Shown here: in pieces, positions 47,827 through 56,733 of the stretch | Position numbering within the stretch: the first letter of the stretch is position 1 | Layout: every line of letters starts with the position of its first letter | Assembly (NCBI RefSeq): GCF_900637975.1 | Contig: NZ_LR134477.1 | Location: 620,001 to 684,000 of the forward strand | DNA: 64,000 nucleotides | From: Actinomyces viscosus | GTDB lineage: Bacteria; Actinomycetota; Actinomycetes; Actinomycetales; Actinomycetaceae | Reading direction: 5' to 3' | Program-made: the position numbers and the translations under genes | Notes under the pieces: generated by a model | Database searches by the model: none | Told to the model about the DNA's origin: nothing | What the model saw: only the letters and a program-made list of their open reading frames with translations

Positions 47827-48341
47827 AGGAATCGGAGAAATTTCGGGGAGGTTGATATTCGTGATCAGCTCCTCTGGTGTTAAGATTATAATGAATCTGT
47901 TGAGTGTTTTTGTTGGACTAAGATTTATTTAAATTGAATTGCGTAAGGAATCGTGAATCGCGCTCATGGGTGCGGGTAAAACATCATCTTGCAGCGTCGC
48001 GAAGTGGCGTATATGTTGTTTTGTCAAGTCATTCCAGAATCGATGTTGTTGAATGGTGGTCGACATCTCGTGACGCAGGATGACGTGGCTGTAGTGGGCG
48101 TTGTGACTATTCGGCTATGGCTGATTGTTGTAGGCAAGAACTCCCAACAGGTAAACAGTGTGCCCGCCTGGGGTGTGGTGACGTTGTTGCTCATGCCCTT
48201 CCACCTTCGCGTCACTGCTCATGGACAGCGCCCCAGTGAAGCGCAACGCGCATCGCCGTTCCGCCACAGTTATGTGTGAAGTCTGGGGCCGATGCAGCCA
48301 ATATACCGCTGTAGGTCGGTAGAAACAGTAGGTCGCGCAGG
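47827..48341. other. Gene-poor AT-rich gap
   Basis: About 515 bp between the orphan membrane protein gene and ISAs1 copy 2. It includes AT-rich sequence around 47870-47940 that may hold the orphan gene's promoter on the minus strand. An open frame at 47989-48279 lacks a ribosome site and recognisable content. Confidence 0.5.
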
Positions 48342-49640
48342 CAGGGGGTCGGCAAAGTCGGTTTTAGGGGGTTGGTTGGGTCTGTAGGCTGATGGCTCGT
48401 TTGGGGCGTCTGGACAGGGATCTGGTGGTTGAGGCGATGGAGACGCCGGGCCCGAGGAAGAGGCGGATGAGGCTGATGGCCAGGTTCCTTAGGGCGGCCA
48501 TGATCTCGGGGCCGTTGCGGGTGCTCAGCTGGTGACGGTCCTCGTCGAAGACCACGTCCCGGATCCAGTGGAGACGGTTCTCTATCCCCCAGTGCCCGCG
48601 GACCCAGGCCGCGACGGCCTCGGGCTGGGCGTCGGTCATGGGCAGGGAGCAGATCAGGTAGACCACCTCGACACGCTTGCGGCCTTTGACGGTTCGGGTG
48701 CGTCGGATCTGGACCACCTGGGCGGCGGCGGGGAAGTCCACCCACTTAGGGGCCTCGAGGGCCTTGACGGTGCGCCGCACCCACCGACCGTGGCAGCGCT
48801 CGACCGAGGAGATGGACGGGACGTCCTTCCACGGCAGGGCCTTGAGCGTCCTGCGCAGGGTCTTCTGATTGCCCTTGACGGTGAACACGTAGTGACCACC
48901 ACGCCGGGTGATCCACCGGGCGGTGTCCACCTGGGTGTGCATGGCGTCAGCGGTCACCACGACCCCGTCCAGGTCGAGGGGCTCAAGCAGAACCCTGAGT
49001 GCGGGGATCTCGTTGGACTTGCCGGCCACCCGCTCCTGGGTAAGCACGGCGCCCGTGGCGTGGTCCAAGGCGGCCAGGAGGTGCGGCGCCGGATCCTCGC
49101 CCCTGCGCGCTGCACGCATGGTCTTGCCGTCCACGGCGATCACTGTGCGGCCGTTGATGGTGCCGGTACGCGTGTAGAACCAGGTCATCAGATGGGCGTC
49201 GAGGTCTGCGGGGTCCAGGTCCTGGAGCACCCGTCGGATGGTGGACTCCGATGGAAGGGCCTGCCCCTCCTCCAGCCCCAGAGAGCGCAGGTCGGCGCCG
49301 GTCAGGTCGGTGGTGTGCTCCCATATCGCCGTCAGGCTCCGGCAGCCGGCCAGCACCCCGGTGACGGCCAGGGACAGGACCGTGGGCAGGCCTCAAGCGC
49401 ACACCCCGCCGATCGCGGGGGTCGGTCACGTTCCTGAGAACCTGGACCAGGGGCTGGCGCGACAAGGCGGTCGTGGTGGAGGATGGCATCAGCGCGGGCT
49501 CCCAGGACGAGGGGATGACTAGACACCACTCATCGTCCCCACGGGGCCCGCGCCCCCGTCTCAACGACACACCAAACCCCGTCAAAGCCCCCGTCAGACC
49601 GGCTCATCCCTCATCACCCACCGACTTTGCCGACCCCCTG
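48342..49640 (-). mobile_element. ISAs1-family insertion sequence, copy 2
   Basis: 1299 bp with the same perfect 20-bp inverted repeats as copy 1 and only a few base differences (for example at 48710 and around 48744). There is no target duplication: left flank GTCGCGCAGG, right flank GGTGTGGTGC. One flank has therefore been lost by deletion or recombination. The right flank enters the middle of a serine recombinase gene. Confidence 0.92.
48364..49489 (-). CDS. ISAs1-family transposase, same split frame as copy 1
   Basis: Encodes the same product as copy 1 with a few residue changes (WVDFPAAAQVVQI in place of RVDFPAAAQVIQI). The identical apparent +1 frameshift after DRRGVRL is present near 49388-49396. 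The long downstream frame of 330 residues is intact. Confidence 0.8.
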
Positions 49641-50690
49641 GGTGTGGTGCAGTTCCAGGGCGTGGAGTATCCGGGCAAGCACGAACCGCTGGTGGATGAG
49701 GAGACCTGGCAGGCGGTGCAGGCTGTGCTGGGCTCCCATCGCAGTGGCGAGCGGGAGCGGATGCACAACCACTTCCTGAAGAGCACGGTGGTGTGTGGGC
49801 AGTGTGGTAGCCGGCTGCTGGTGCAGAACACGAAGAATGGCAAGGGGGTGCTCTACCCCTACTTCATTTGCGCCAGGCGGCAGCGGCTGCATGACTGCTC
49901 CTTCAAGGCGGTGCTCATTGAAGTGGTGGAGGCACAGATGCAGGAGGTGTATCGGCGGCTGCACGTGAGCGAGGCAGATCGGCAGGAGATTGAGCGGTAT
50001 CTGCTGGCGGAGCTGGCGCGGATTGAGGGGGAGAAGGATCGGAACGTCCGGTCGCTGACGGTGCGACGGACGAACCTGGAGGATGAGCGGCGCAGGCTGC
50101 TACAGGCGCACTACGGTGGAGCGGTGCCGCTGGAGCTGCTCAAGGAGGAGCAGGAGCGGTTGAGGCGAGAGCTGGCGGGGATTCAGCGTCAGCTCGATGC
50201 CTACCAGGCGGATGCCAAGCTGGTGCGGGCGCATGTGGAGCAGGCGCTGGATCTGCTGGAGGACTGCTACCGGCTGTATATGGCGGCACCGGATCACTTG
50301 CGGAAGCAGCTCAACCAGGTGTTCTTTGAGCGGGTGCTGGTCAATCCGGTGGTGGATGAGGACGGGCGGGTCATCCTGCCTGGCGACGGTGGTGATGGAC
50401 ATGGGGGCCTGCAGGATGAGGACGACGATGGTGTGAAGGGCGCTGGTGATGAACCTGATGGACAGCGTGGCTGTGATGAGCAGGAGATTGCCGTAGGGCG
50501 ACGGCAGCTGAGTGGTGGGAGTCAGGCGGACGATGCTGGAGACGAGCCAACGCGTCGAGCCGATGAGGCGCCCTGCTCTGTCCGCGTGGCGGACACCAGC
50601 AGCGATGTCTGGCTGGAAGCACGGCTCAACCGGCCGTTCGACCAGCTGGCCAGTGCACGACTGCGGGCTGTGGCACGGATTGCTGCCCTA
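49641..50690 (+). pseudogene. Large serine recombinase, C-terminal remnant
   Basis: Only the region after the catalytic and early DNA-binding parts remains, starting GVVQFQGVEYPGKHEPLVDE. The zinc ribbon (STVVCGQCGSRLLVQ and FICARRQRLHDC) and the long coiled coil (ERYLLAELARIEGEKDRNVR; ELLKEEQERLRRELAGIQRQ) are clear. LNRPFDQLASARLRAVARI resembles a recombinase end. The resolvase domain with the active serine is gone, cut at the ISAs1 boundary. The frame runs on to 50825 but overlaps the tRNA terminator, so the true end is uncertain. It marks a lost prophage or integrative element. Confidence 0.75.
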
Positions 50691-50693
50691 CGA

Positions 50694-50721
50694 AAAACGC
50701 CCACCTCGACAGGAGGTGGGC
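50694..50721 (-). terminator. Intrinsic terminator of the tRNA operon
   Basis: On the minus strand an 8-bp stem, CCCACCTC / GAGGTGGG with a 5-nt loop, is followed by CGTTTTTC. It lies 66 bp past the end of tRNA-Leu. Confidence 0.8.
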
Positions 50722-50787
50722 GACGGTCCTCGGCTGAGACAGCCACAGAGGCTGTTTCTCAGGGTGAGGGTTTGTATAGCGATGCTG

Positions 50788-50872
50788 TGGTGCCCCCGGC
50801 GGGACTCGAACCCGCACGCCCGTAGGCAGCGACTTTTAAGGTCGCGGTGTCTACCGATTCCACCACGGAGGC
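50788..50872 (-). tRNA. tRNA-Leu (anticodon TAA)
   Basis: 85 nt including encoded CCA. The acceptor stem GCCTCCG pairs with CGGGGGC. The anticodon arm GCGAC-CTTAAAA-GTCGC gives TAA, reading UUA. A class II variable arm and the T arm GCGGG-TTCGAGT-CCCGC are normal. UUA codons are rare in high-GC actinomycetes. It lies 31 bp downstream of the unusual tRNA on the same strand. Confidence 0.92.
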
Positions 50873-50903
50873 GATGTGCCCCGATGTTCGAGTATCGGGC
50901 ACG

Positions 50904-50998
50904 TGGTACCCCCACTGGGATTCGAACCCAGGACCTTGTGCTTATCAGGCACGACACGAGGTATAAGCTCGCTGCTCTAACCGCTGAGCTATGGGGGC
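50904..50998 (-). tRNA. Unusual tRNA-Ile-like gene with two anticodon-type arms (TAT and GAT)
   Basis: 95 nt including CCA. The acceptor GCCCCCA pairs with TGGGGGT, the D arm is GCTC-AGCGGTTA-GAGC, and the T arm is CTGGG-TTCGAAT-CCCAG. The arm in normal anticodon position is GCGAG-CTTATAC-CTCGT, anticodon TAT (AUA, Ile). It is followed by a 24-nt variable region containing a second hairpin, GTGC-CTGATAA-GCAC. That hairpin's 7-nt loop is exactly an anticodon loop with GAT. It can be read either as a class II tRNA-Ile(UAU) or as a tRNA-Ile(GAU) with an inserted arm. Confidence 0.8.
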
Positions 50999-51218
50999 GC
51001 GGCCGTGACGCCGTCGGCGCCGGGGAGGCCGACGCTGCCAGCGCCGGAGGGCCCCGGCAGCGCGGAAGTAGGCTACCCCAGATGAGGGCCACGTCGGTCG
51101 TTTTCTCGACTGCGTTCCGTCAGTGGAGTCCTCAGCGCCTCATCAAGGCGGCAGCTCCAGGCTGTATCAATGTCGGTAAGTCGCAGGCCATCCCAGGCCA
51201 GACCGCTAGCCTGGTTGC

Positions 51219-52121
51219 ATGAGCCACACCTCTGCACCCGTATCCTCCACCGCCGGACGCCAGTCCTCGCGAAGCGACTCGGACGGGCCCCTGAGCGTCG
51301 GCGACGTCGTCGCTCTCGTGGAATCCGCCGCACCTCCCGGCCTGGCCGCCTCGTGGGACTCCAACGGGCTCATCTGCGGAGACCCCGCCGACCCGGCACG
51401 CAGCATCCTGCTGGCCGTTGACCCCGTGGCGGCCGTCGTCGACGAGGCCATCGACTCCGGCGTCGACATGATCATCACCCACCACCCGCTCTACCTGCGC
51501 GGAACCGACCACGTCGCGGCCACCGATCCCAAAGGGCGCACCATCCATCGGCTCATTCGCGCCGGCATCGCGCTGCTCAACGCCCACACCAGCCTCGACG
51601 CCGCCCACGGGGGAGTGGCCGACGCCCTCGCCGCTCGCGTGGGTCTGACCTCCACCGTCCCCCTCGAACCGGACCCCGCTGCCCCGGACCAGGGCATCGG
51701 TCGTATTGGCGTGCTCCCGCAGCCCGTCACCCTGCGTCAGCTCGCCGCCGACGTCGCGGCCGCCCTTCCCGATTCGGCCCCCGGCCTCCTCGTGGGCGGT
51801 GACCCCGACGCCGTCGTCGAACGCGTCGCCGTCTCGGGAGGGGCCGGAGACTCTCTCCTGGGACGGGCGCGCGAGGCTGGAGCCGATGTCTTCCTCACCG
51901 CCGATCTGCGCCACCACCCAGCCTCCGAACACCTTGAGGCCGGCCGTCCCTACCTGTTGTGCGGGACGCACTGGGCCACCGAGTGGGTCGGCCTGGAGCC
52001 CCTGGCCCAACGGCTTCAGGAGGGCGCCCGGTCCCAGGGAGCCTCCCTGAGCGTCCAGGTCTCCCGTATTGTCACGGACCCCTGGGTGCTGCGCCTGTCC
52101 ACCGGATCAGGCCAGGCGTGA
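51219..52121 (+). CDS. Nif3-like dinuclear metal centre hexameric protein
   Basis: Conserved GTP cyclohydrolase I type 2/NIF3 family protein of 300 residues, function uncertain. Metal-binding motifs are MIITHHPLYLRGTDHVA near residue 88 and LLNAHTSLDAAHGGVADALA near 122. The C-terminal FLTADLRHHPASEHLEAG and CGTHWATEWVGLEPL carry further ligands. A 25-residue Ser/Thr-rich start precedes the domain. It is followed by the coiled-coil gene, a standard actinobacterial pairing. Confidence 0.87.
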   Translation: MSHTSAPVSSTAGRQSSRSDSDGPLSVGDVVALVESAAPPGLAASWDSNGLICGDPADPARSILLAVDPVAAVVDEAIDSGVDMIITHHPLYLRGTDHVAATDPKGRTIHRLIRAGIALLNAHTSLDAAHGGVADALAARVGLTSTVPLEPDPAAPDQGIGRIGVLPQPVTLRQLAADVAAALPDSAPGLLVGGDPDAVVERVAVSGGAGDSLLGRAREAGADVFLTADLRHHPASEHLEAGRPYLLCGTHWATEWVGLEPLAQRLQEGARSQGASLSVQVSRIVTDPWVLRLSTGSGQA

Positions 52122-52178
52122 GAGGATCATGGGAGGAATCACAACACCGACCCATACCTACCTGAAGGAGCACACGCC

Positions 52179-52913
52179 GTGACAAGCGCCCCCATCGCCC
52201 AGCAGCGCCTTCTCATCGACCTGCAGGACCTCGACTCCCGCCTGGCACGGCTGCGTCACGAGCGCAAGCACCTTCCGGTTCTCAGCCGCATCGAATCGGT
52301 CATCGAGCGCCTCAAGGCGAACAAGCGAGCCGCCATTCAGGCCGACGCCGCCCTCAGTGACGCCAAGGCCAAGGCGACCCGAAGCGAGGACGAAGTCGGT
52401 CAGGTGGTGCGTCGCGCCGAGGTGCTGCGCGAGCGCCTCCACTCCGGCAACAGCGCAGCCCGTGACCTCTCCGCCATCCAGGGGGAGATCGATCAGCTCG
52501 GTCAGCGCCAGTCGGCCCTGGAGGAGGCGCAGATCGTGGCCATGGAGGCGCTCGACTCGGCCCGTGAGGAGACGGAGCGCCTCAGCCGGGAGGAGTCCGA
52601 GATCCGCGCAGCCGGGCGCGAGCTCACCGCCAAGCGGGACGCCGAGTTCACCCGGCTCGATACGGAGATCGAGTCTCTGGAGAACCAGCGGGCGGATCTG
52701 GCCGGAACCATTGAGGCGACCCTCCTTGCCGACTACGAGGCGGTTCGCGTCTCCACCGGGGGTCTTGGCGCGGTCGCCCTCAGGGGGCGGACCATCGAGG
52801 GCGGCGCCGTCGAGATCAGTCCTCAGGAGCTGGCGCGCATCATGGCCGCTCCCGAGGAGACGGTCATCCACGCCGAGGAGAACGACGTCATCGTCGTACG
52901 GATGGACATCTGA
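52179..52913 (+). CDS. Coiled-coil zinc-ribbon family protein lacking its zinc cysteines
   Basis: Protein of 244 residues matching the C4-type zinc ribbon family usually encoded after nif3-like genes. Residues 10-175 form a long coiled-coil hairpin (LSRIESVIERLKANKRAAIQ; SALEEAQIVAMEALDSAREE). The C-terminal domain keeps family landmarks, LRGRTIEGGAVEISPQELAR and IMAAPEETVIHAEENDVIVV. Positions normally Cys (as in CEGC and CEECG) are Ile, Gly, Ala and Asn/Asp-type residues. The protein has no cysteine at all. A GTG start has GAAGGAG upstream. Confidence 0.8.
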   Translation: MTSAPIAQQRLLIDLQDLDSRLARLRHERKHLPVLSRIESVIERLKANKRAAIQADAALSDAKAKATRSEDEVGQVVRRAEVLRERLHSGNSAARDLSAIQGEIDQLGQRQSALEEAQIVAMEALDSAREETERLSREESEIRAAGRELTAKRDAEFTRLDTEIESLENQRADLAGTIEATLLADYEAVRVSTGGLGAVALRGRTIEGGAVEISPQELARIMAAPEETVIHAEENDVIVVRMDI

Positions 52914-52917
52914 AGGC

Positions 52918-52945
52918 GACTGCCTCTCGGGCAGGGGAGGCAGTC
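52918..52945. terminator. Hairpin between convergent genes
   Basis: A 9-bp stem GACTGCCTC / GAGGCAGTC with a 10-nt loop, just after the coiled-coil gene stop and before the yaaA stop. No T-tract. Confidence 0.55.
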
Positions 52946-52975
52946 ACTGACCAGGCATGGATGGCGCGGCCGGCC

Positions 52976-53785
52976 TCAGCGAGTCACCAGGGTGAGGACC
53001 CGCTGCCCCTGCCGGTCCGGCTCGGACAGCTCGACGGCGTCGACGCTGTCCAGCCGCTCGGCAACCTCGACGACGTCGTCCGCCTGCGCCTGTGCGCACA
53101 GGGACCGCTCGGCGACCGCCCTGAGGAGCGCGCCGGTCAGCAGCCCTCGAGCCCGCTTCGCCATGTGGGAGACGACCTTGCGGGAGCCGTCATCGAGCAC
53201 GCGTACCACGCGCACCGTCATGACCTCGATGCCGTCACGAGCCGACGGCTTCCACGCGGCCACATAGTCGGCCGAGCGGCAGTCGACCACAAGACCCGAC
53301 GCCGCCATGTCCTCGAGCACCGGAGCAAGGTGCGGCCTCCAGAAGGACGAGAGGCGCCCCGGCCCGGATATCGACGTTCCCATGGACAGGCGGTGGTCGG
53401 GCACCAGGTCGGTGGGGGAGAGCGCTCCCCACAGCCCCGAGAGGATGACGCAGTGGCCTTCCAGGGCCTCGCGCCCGGCCGTGCTCCTGGTGGCCGAGTC
53501 GAGTTCCGCCGCCTCGTACAGGACCCCGGTGAACAGCTGGTAGGCCGGAGCGCAGGGTGCTGTCTCCAGCGACAGGTTCGCCCTGGCCAGCTCCGCACTG
53601 CGTGGTCCCAGTCCCAGGACGGATGCCGCGTCAGGGCGCCGGCTCACCTCGGCCAGCGCCGACATCACCTCGTGGCGCGCTGTGGTGAGTCGCCCGGCGT
53701 CCAGCAGCGAATCAAGGGCCAGCGGCGGTCCACTGTCAGGAGCAGTCTTACCCTCGGACGGAGGCAGCAGGATCAGCACCCGCAC
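52976..53785 (-). CDS. yaaA: Peroxide stress protein YaaA
   Basis: UPF0246 family protein of 269 residues. In E. coli it limits free iron and DNA damage under peroxide stress (family knowledge). Signature parts are the start VLILLPPSEGKTAPDSGPPL, YQLFTGVLYEAAELD, HCVILSGLWGALSPTDLVPD and DCRSADYVAAWKP. The GTG at 53785 is the family-like start although the open frame extends into rnpB. It is divergent from rnpB with about 90 bp between them. Confidence 0.87.
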   Translation of the reverse strand: MRVLILLPPSEGKTAPDSGPPLALDSLLDAGRLTTARHEVMSALAEVSRRPDAASVLGLGPRSAELARANLSLETAPCAPAYQLFTGVLYEAAELDSATRSTAGREALEGHCVILSGLWGALSPTDLVPDHRLSMGTSISGPGRLSSFWRPHLAPVLEDMAASGLVVDCRSADYVAAWKPSARDGIEVMTVRVVRVLDDGSRKVVSHMAKRARGLLTGALLRAVAERSLCAQAQADDVVEVAERLDSVDAVELSEPDRQGQRVLTLVTR

Positions 53786-53873
53786 ATGATAGGTCGAAAC
53801 CCGCACTGCAGAGGCCACGGCCTCACGGCGGGCACGATCCTCGACGACGCCCGTAGCGCTATGCTGGTCGCTG

Positions 53874-54268
53874 CGGACGAGCCGACCGGGCGGCCGCGGT
53901 ACCTTGCAGCCGCCTCGCGGCGGCCAAGGGCTGAGGAACGTCCGGGCTCCACAGAGCAGGGCGGTGGCTAACGGCCACCCGGGGTGACCCGCGGGACAGT
54001 GCCACAGAGAGCAGACCGCCCACCGGATGACGGTGGGTAAGGGTGAAAGGGTGGGGTAAGAGCCCACCAGCGCGACGGGCGACCGCCGCGGCTCGGTAAA
54101 CCCCGCCCGGAGCAAGACCGCACAGCTGGCGCCTGAAGGCTGCTCGCCCGAGCCAGCGGGTAGGTCGCATGAGGTCATTGGCAACAATGGTCCAAGATGA
54201 ATGGTCGCCACCGCCAAGCCGGTAACGGCGGGCGGCAACAGAACCCGGCGTACAGGTCGGCTCGTCCG
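53874..54268 (+). ncRNA. rnpB: RNase P RNA, bacterial class A
   Basis: About 395 nt. Terminal helix P1 pairs CGGACGAGCCGACC with GGTCGGCTCGTCCG. Conserved blocks appear in order: GAGGAACGTCCGGGCTCCA, CACAGAGAGCAGACCGCC, AGGGTGAAAGGGTGGGGTAA, GAGCCCACCAGCG, and near the 3' end AGAACCCGGCGTACAGG. It cleaves the 5' leader of pre-tRNA. Confidence 0.95.
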
Positions 54269-54284
54269 CGCCATCTTCGACCAG

Positions 54285-54332
54285 CATGAGGGTGGGGCCA
54301 ACCAGACGTGTCTGGTTGGCCCCACCCTCATG
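54285..54332. terminator. 48-bp perfect palindromic hairpin
   Basis: 23-bp perfect arms, starting CATGAGGGTGGGGCCAACCA, around a 2-nt loop. It lies between rnpB and the convergent membrane-protein gene and probably terminates both. No T-tract follows. Confidence 0.7.
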
Positions 54333-54347
54333 TGTCAAGCGAGCGGC

Positions 54348-55517
54348 TCACTTCGCTGCCACGTACACTTCCTCGTTGCCGGAGAAGCCCGTGACGGCGA
54401 ATACGCCCTTGCCGTCATTAGCAGTGGCCTCATCCACCAGGAAGACGAAGTAACCCTTGGCCGAGCCTCCGTCTCGAGGCATGTCCTGCTGGTTGAACAT
54501 GGATTCGTCGACGAACGTCTCACTGCCCGAGGTGTTCCCGTCGTGCGAGTAGTCGATCTGCAGGCCGTACTTCTCGTACTGCCCCTTGCCCTTGTAGGTG
54601 ACCTCCACCGGTACGCGGATGTAGACCTTGCCGGCAGGCGGGTCCTGGTAGAGGTACTTGTTGGCGGCCTTGATGTCCTCGTTCGCGTTCCACTCAACCG
54701 TTCCGATGTTGATGGTCACGGAGGCGTCCGGGTCGTCGTTGTACTTGCCGGCCTTGAACTCAATAGAGGTCGTGGTGGGGTCGATGGGGTTCTTCGGGTC
54801 GGACCCGGGCGCGTCGTTTCCCTTTGACGACTTCGAGGATGCCCCGGCAGATGCGCCACTACTGGAGGAGTCATCGGACTTCTCCTTCGTGGACCCACCC
54901 TTGCTGCTCTGCGAGGAGCTCTGATCGGCCTTGCTGGAACCGCCGCCGTTGTCATCACTGGAGCCGCTCATGGCCCACACGACGGCGCTGATGACCAGGA
55001 TGACCACCAGCACCGCGGCGCCGGTCCAGAACCACCACTGCTGGGTGATCGACTTGGAACCACCGCCGGGAGCACCCGGCCCACCGACGCCACCGGGCTG
55101 CCAGCCACCGGCCGGAGGCTGCGGGCCCCCAGGAGCCCCCTGCCCCTGGAACGGCGTGGGGGACTGGGCGTAGTCCATGTTGGCCGCGTACGGGCTGGTG
55201 CCGGTCGCCTGGCCGGCGTAGTCACCCGAAGGAGCCGAGGCGGACATACCGGTCGGGTCGGCGACCGGAGCGTTGGTGCCCATCTGAGCCGTCGGAGCGG
55301 TCGACACCGCCTGGGTCGGCGCCCAAGCCGGGTCGGACCCTGCGGCCGCGCCTGCGGCCGAGGAGGCTGAACCGCTGGAAGGAGCGGAGTCGTCAACCCA
55401 GATCTGCCAACCTTCGGGAGCCGGCCCCCAGGCAGGATCAGGCTGCCAACCCGCAGGCGGCTCAAAACCCTCTGGCGGTGCGGGCCAGTTCGGTGGTGGA
55501 TTGAAACGCAAAGCCAT
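54348..55517 (-). CDS. Membrane protein with DUF2510-like start and DUF4352-like extracellular domain
   Basis: Protein of 389 residues, function unknown. The N terminus ALRFNPPPNWPAPPEGFEPP with GWQPDPAWGPAPEGWQIWV is a Trp/Pro motif found in many actinobacterial membrane proteins. A low-complexity Gly/Pro/Gln region and one membrane helix (WWFWTGAAVLVVILVISAVV, near residues 163-182) follow. After a Ser/Lys-rich linker, the outer domain is an Ig-like fold (YIRVPVEVTYKGKGQYEKYG; SAKGYFVFLVDEA). The ATG at 55517 with GGAGG upstream is preferred to the frame start at 55625. No cysteine lipobox is present. Confidence 0.78.
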   Translation of the reverse strand: MALRFNPPPNWPAPPEGFEPPAGWQPDPAWGPAPEGWQIWVDDSAPSSGSASSAAGAAAGSDPAWAPTQAVSTAPTAQMGTNAPVADPTGMSASAPSGDYAGQATGTSPYAANMDYAQSPTPFQGQGAPGGPQPPAGGWQPGGVGGPGAPGGGSKSITQQWWFWTGAAVLVVILVISAVVWAMSGSSDDNGGGSSKADQSSSQSSKGGSTKEKSDDSSSSGASAGASSKSSKGNDAPGSDPKNPIDPTTTSIEFKAGKYNDDPDASVTINIGTVEWNANEDIKAANKYLYQDPPAGKVYIRVPVEVTYKGKGQYEKYGLQIDYSHDGNTSGSETFVDESMFNQQDMPRDGGSAKGYFVFLVDEATANDGKGVFAVTGFSGNEEVYVAAK

Positions 55518-55682
55518 GTAAACCTCCGGAAGGGATAACGGGCGGGACTCGGTAAGCGGTCCCCGGTAACGGGACCGATACGTCCACTGCCCAGGACCAT
55601 ACGTCGTCGACTCGCTGTCAGGCAACGTGAATGGGGACGGATGAGCGCGAATGGGGAGTCCTCCCCGGAGCCTCGCGCAGTC

Positions 55683-56588
55683 TCAGGGCAGGGTGAGGAC
55701 CTCGGCGCCGTCCTCGGTCACCACCAGCGTGTGCTCGAACTGAGCGGTCCGGGAGCGGTCCTTGGTGACCACCGTCCAGCCGTCGTCCCACTGCTCCCAC
55801 TCGATGCCGCCGAGCGTGAGCATCGGCTCGATGGTGAACACCATGCCCGTCTCGATGACGTCGTCGTGCAGGGGGGCGGCGTCGTAGTGGGGGATGATGA
55901 GACCGGAGTGGAAGGCCTCACCGACGCCGTGCCCGGTGTAGTCACGCACCACCCCGTAGCTGAAGCGCTTGGCATAGGCCTCGATGACCCTGCCGATGAC
56001 GTTGACCTCGCGGCCGGGCTTGACGGCCTTGATACCCCGTTCCATCGCGGTTCGGGTGCGTTCGATGAGCAGCTCCGTCTCGGGGTCGACCTCGCCGACG
56101 GCGTAGGTGGCGTTCGTGTCGCCGTGGACACCGCCGATGTAGGCCGTGACATCAAGGTTGATGAGATCGCCCTCGCTCAATCGGGTCGAGTCCGGGATGC
56201 CGTGGCAGATGACCTCGTTGACAGAGGTGCAGATCGACTTGGGGAAGCCCATGTAGCCCAGGCAGGAGGGGTAGGCGCCGTGGTCGCACAGGTACTCGTG
56301 CGCGATCCGGTCGAGCTCGTCGGTGGTCACACCAGGGGCGATCGCCTCGGCCGCCTCTGCCAGGGCGCGAGCGGCCAACCGGCTCGCCACCCGGATGCGC
56401 TCGATCGTCTCGGCATCCTTGACCTCTGAGGCCGTGACGCGCTCAGGGCCGTCATGGAACATGTACTCGGGTCGCTCGATGGATGCTGGTACGTGCCTGT
56501 CAGGGCTGAGCGTCCCGGGGGAGAGCGTGCCGCGCGGCGCGCGGTCAGCCAACGAGGTTGAGGACGCAGAGGGAGCCGAAGAACTCAT
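55683..56588 (-). CDS. map: Type I methionine aminopeptidase
   Basis: Removes initiator methionine from new proteins; 301 residues. An N-terminal extension of about 50 residues ([20 protein letters not shown]) is typical of actinobacterial MapA-type enzymes. Metal ligands are visible in [20 protein letters not shown] (Asp pair), [15 protein letters not shown] (His), [11 protein letters not shown] (Glu) and [10 protein letters not shown] (Glu). The substrate motif [12 protein letters not shown] is conserved. Monocistronic. Confidence 0.92.
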   Translation of the reverse strand: MSSSAPSASSTSLADRAPRGTLSPGTLSPDRHVPASIERPEYMFHDGPERVTASEVKDAETIERIRVASRLAARALAEAAEAIAPGVTTDELDRIAHEYLCDHGAYPSCLGYMGFPKSICTSVNEVICHGIPDSTRLSEGDLINLDVTAYIGGVHGDTNATYAVGEVDPETELLIERTRTAMERGIKAVKPGREVNVIGRVIEAYAKRFSYGVVRDYTGHGVGEAFHSGLIIPHYDAAPLHDDVIETGMVFTIEPMLTLGGIEWEQWDDGWTVVTKDRSRTAQFEHTLVVTEDGAEVLTLP

Positions 56589-56733
56589 GGTGTCAGCATA
56601 GGAGTAGGCGTCCGTTTCGTGGGACTCTCCTTCCCGCCCGACCCTGGGGCTTTTACCATCGCGCTATGGGCCTTGTCACTGTCGCTGTTCTCTGCCGTGC
56701 TGCTTCCCGTCGTCCTGCTGGGAGCAAGGCGTC

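Noticed and set aside
47989-48279. 96-codon open frame in the AT-rich gap
   Set aside because: No ribosome site, no recognisable content, and it lies among IS debris.
53786-54331. Open frames across rnpB (extensions of yaaA and others)
   Set aside because: The region is clearly RNase P RNA with conserved helices and sequence blocks.
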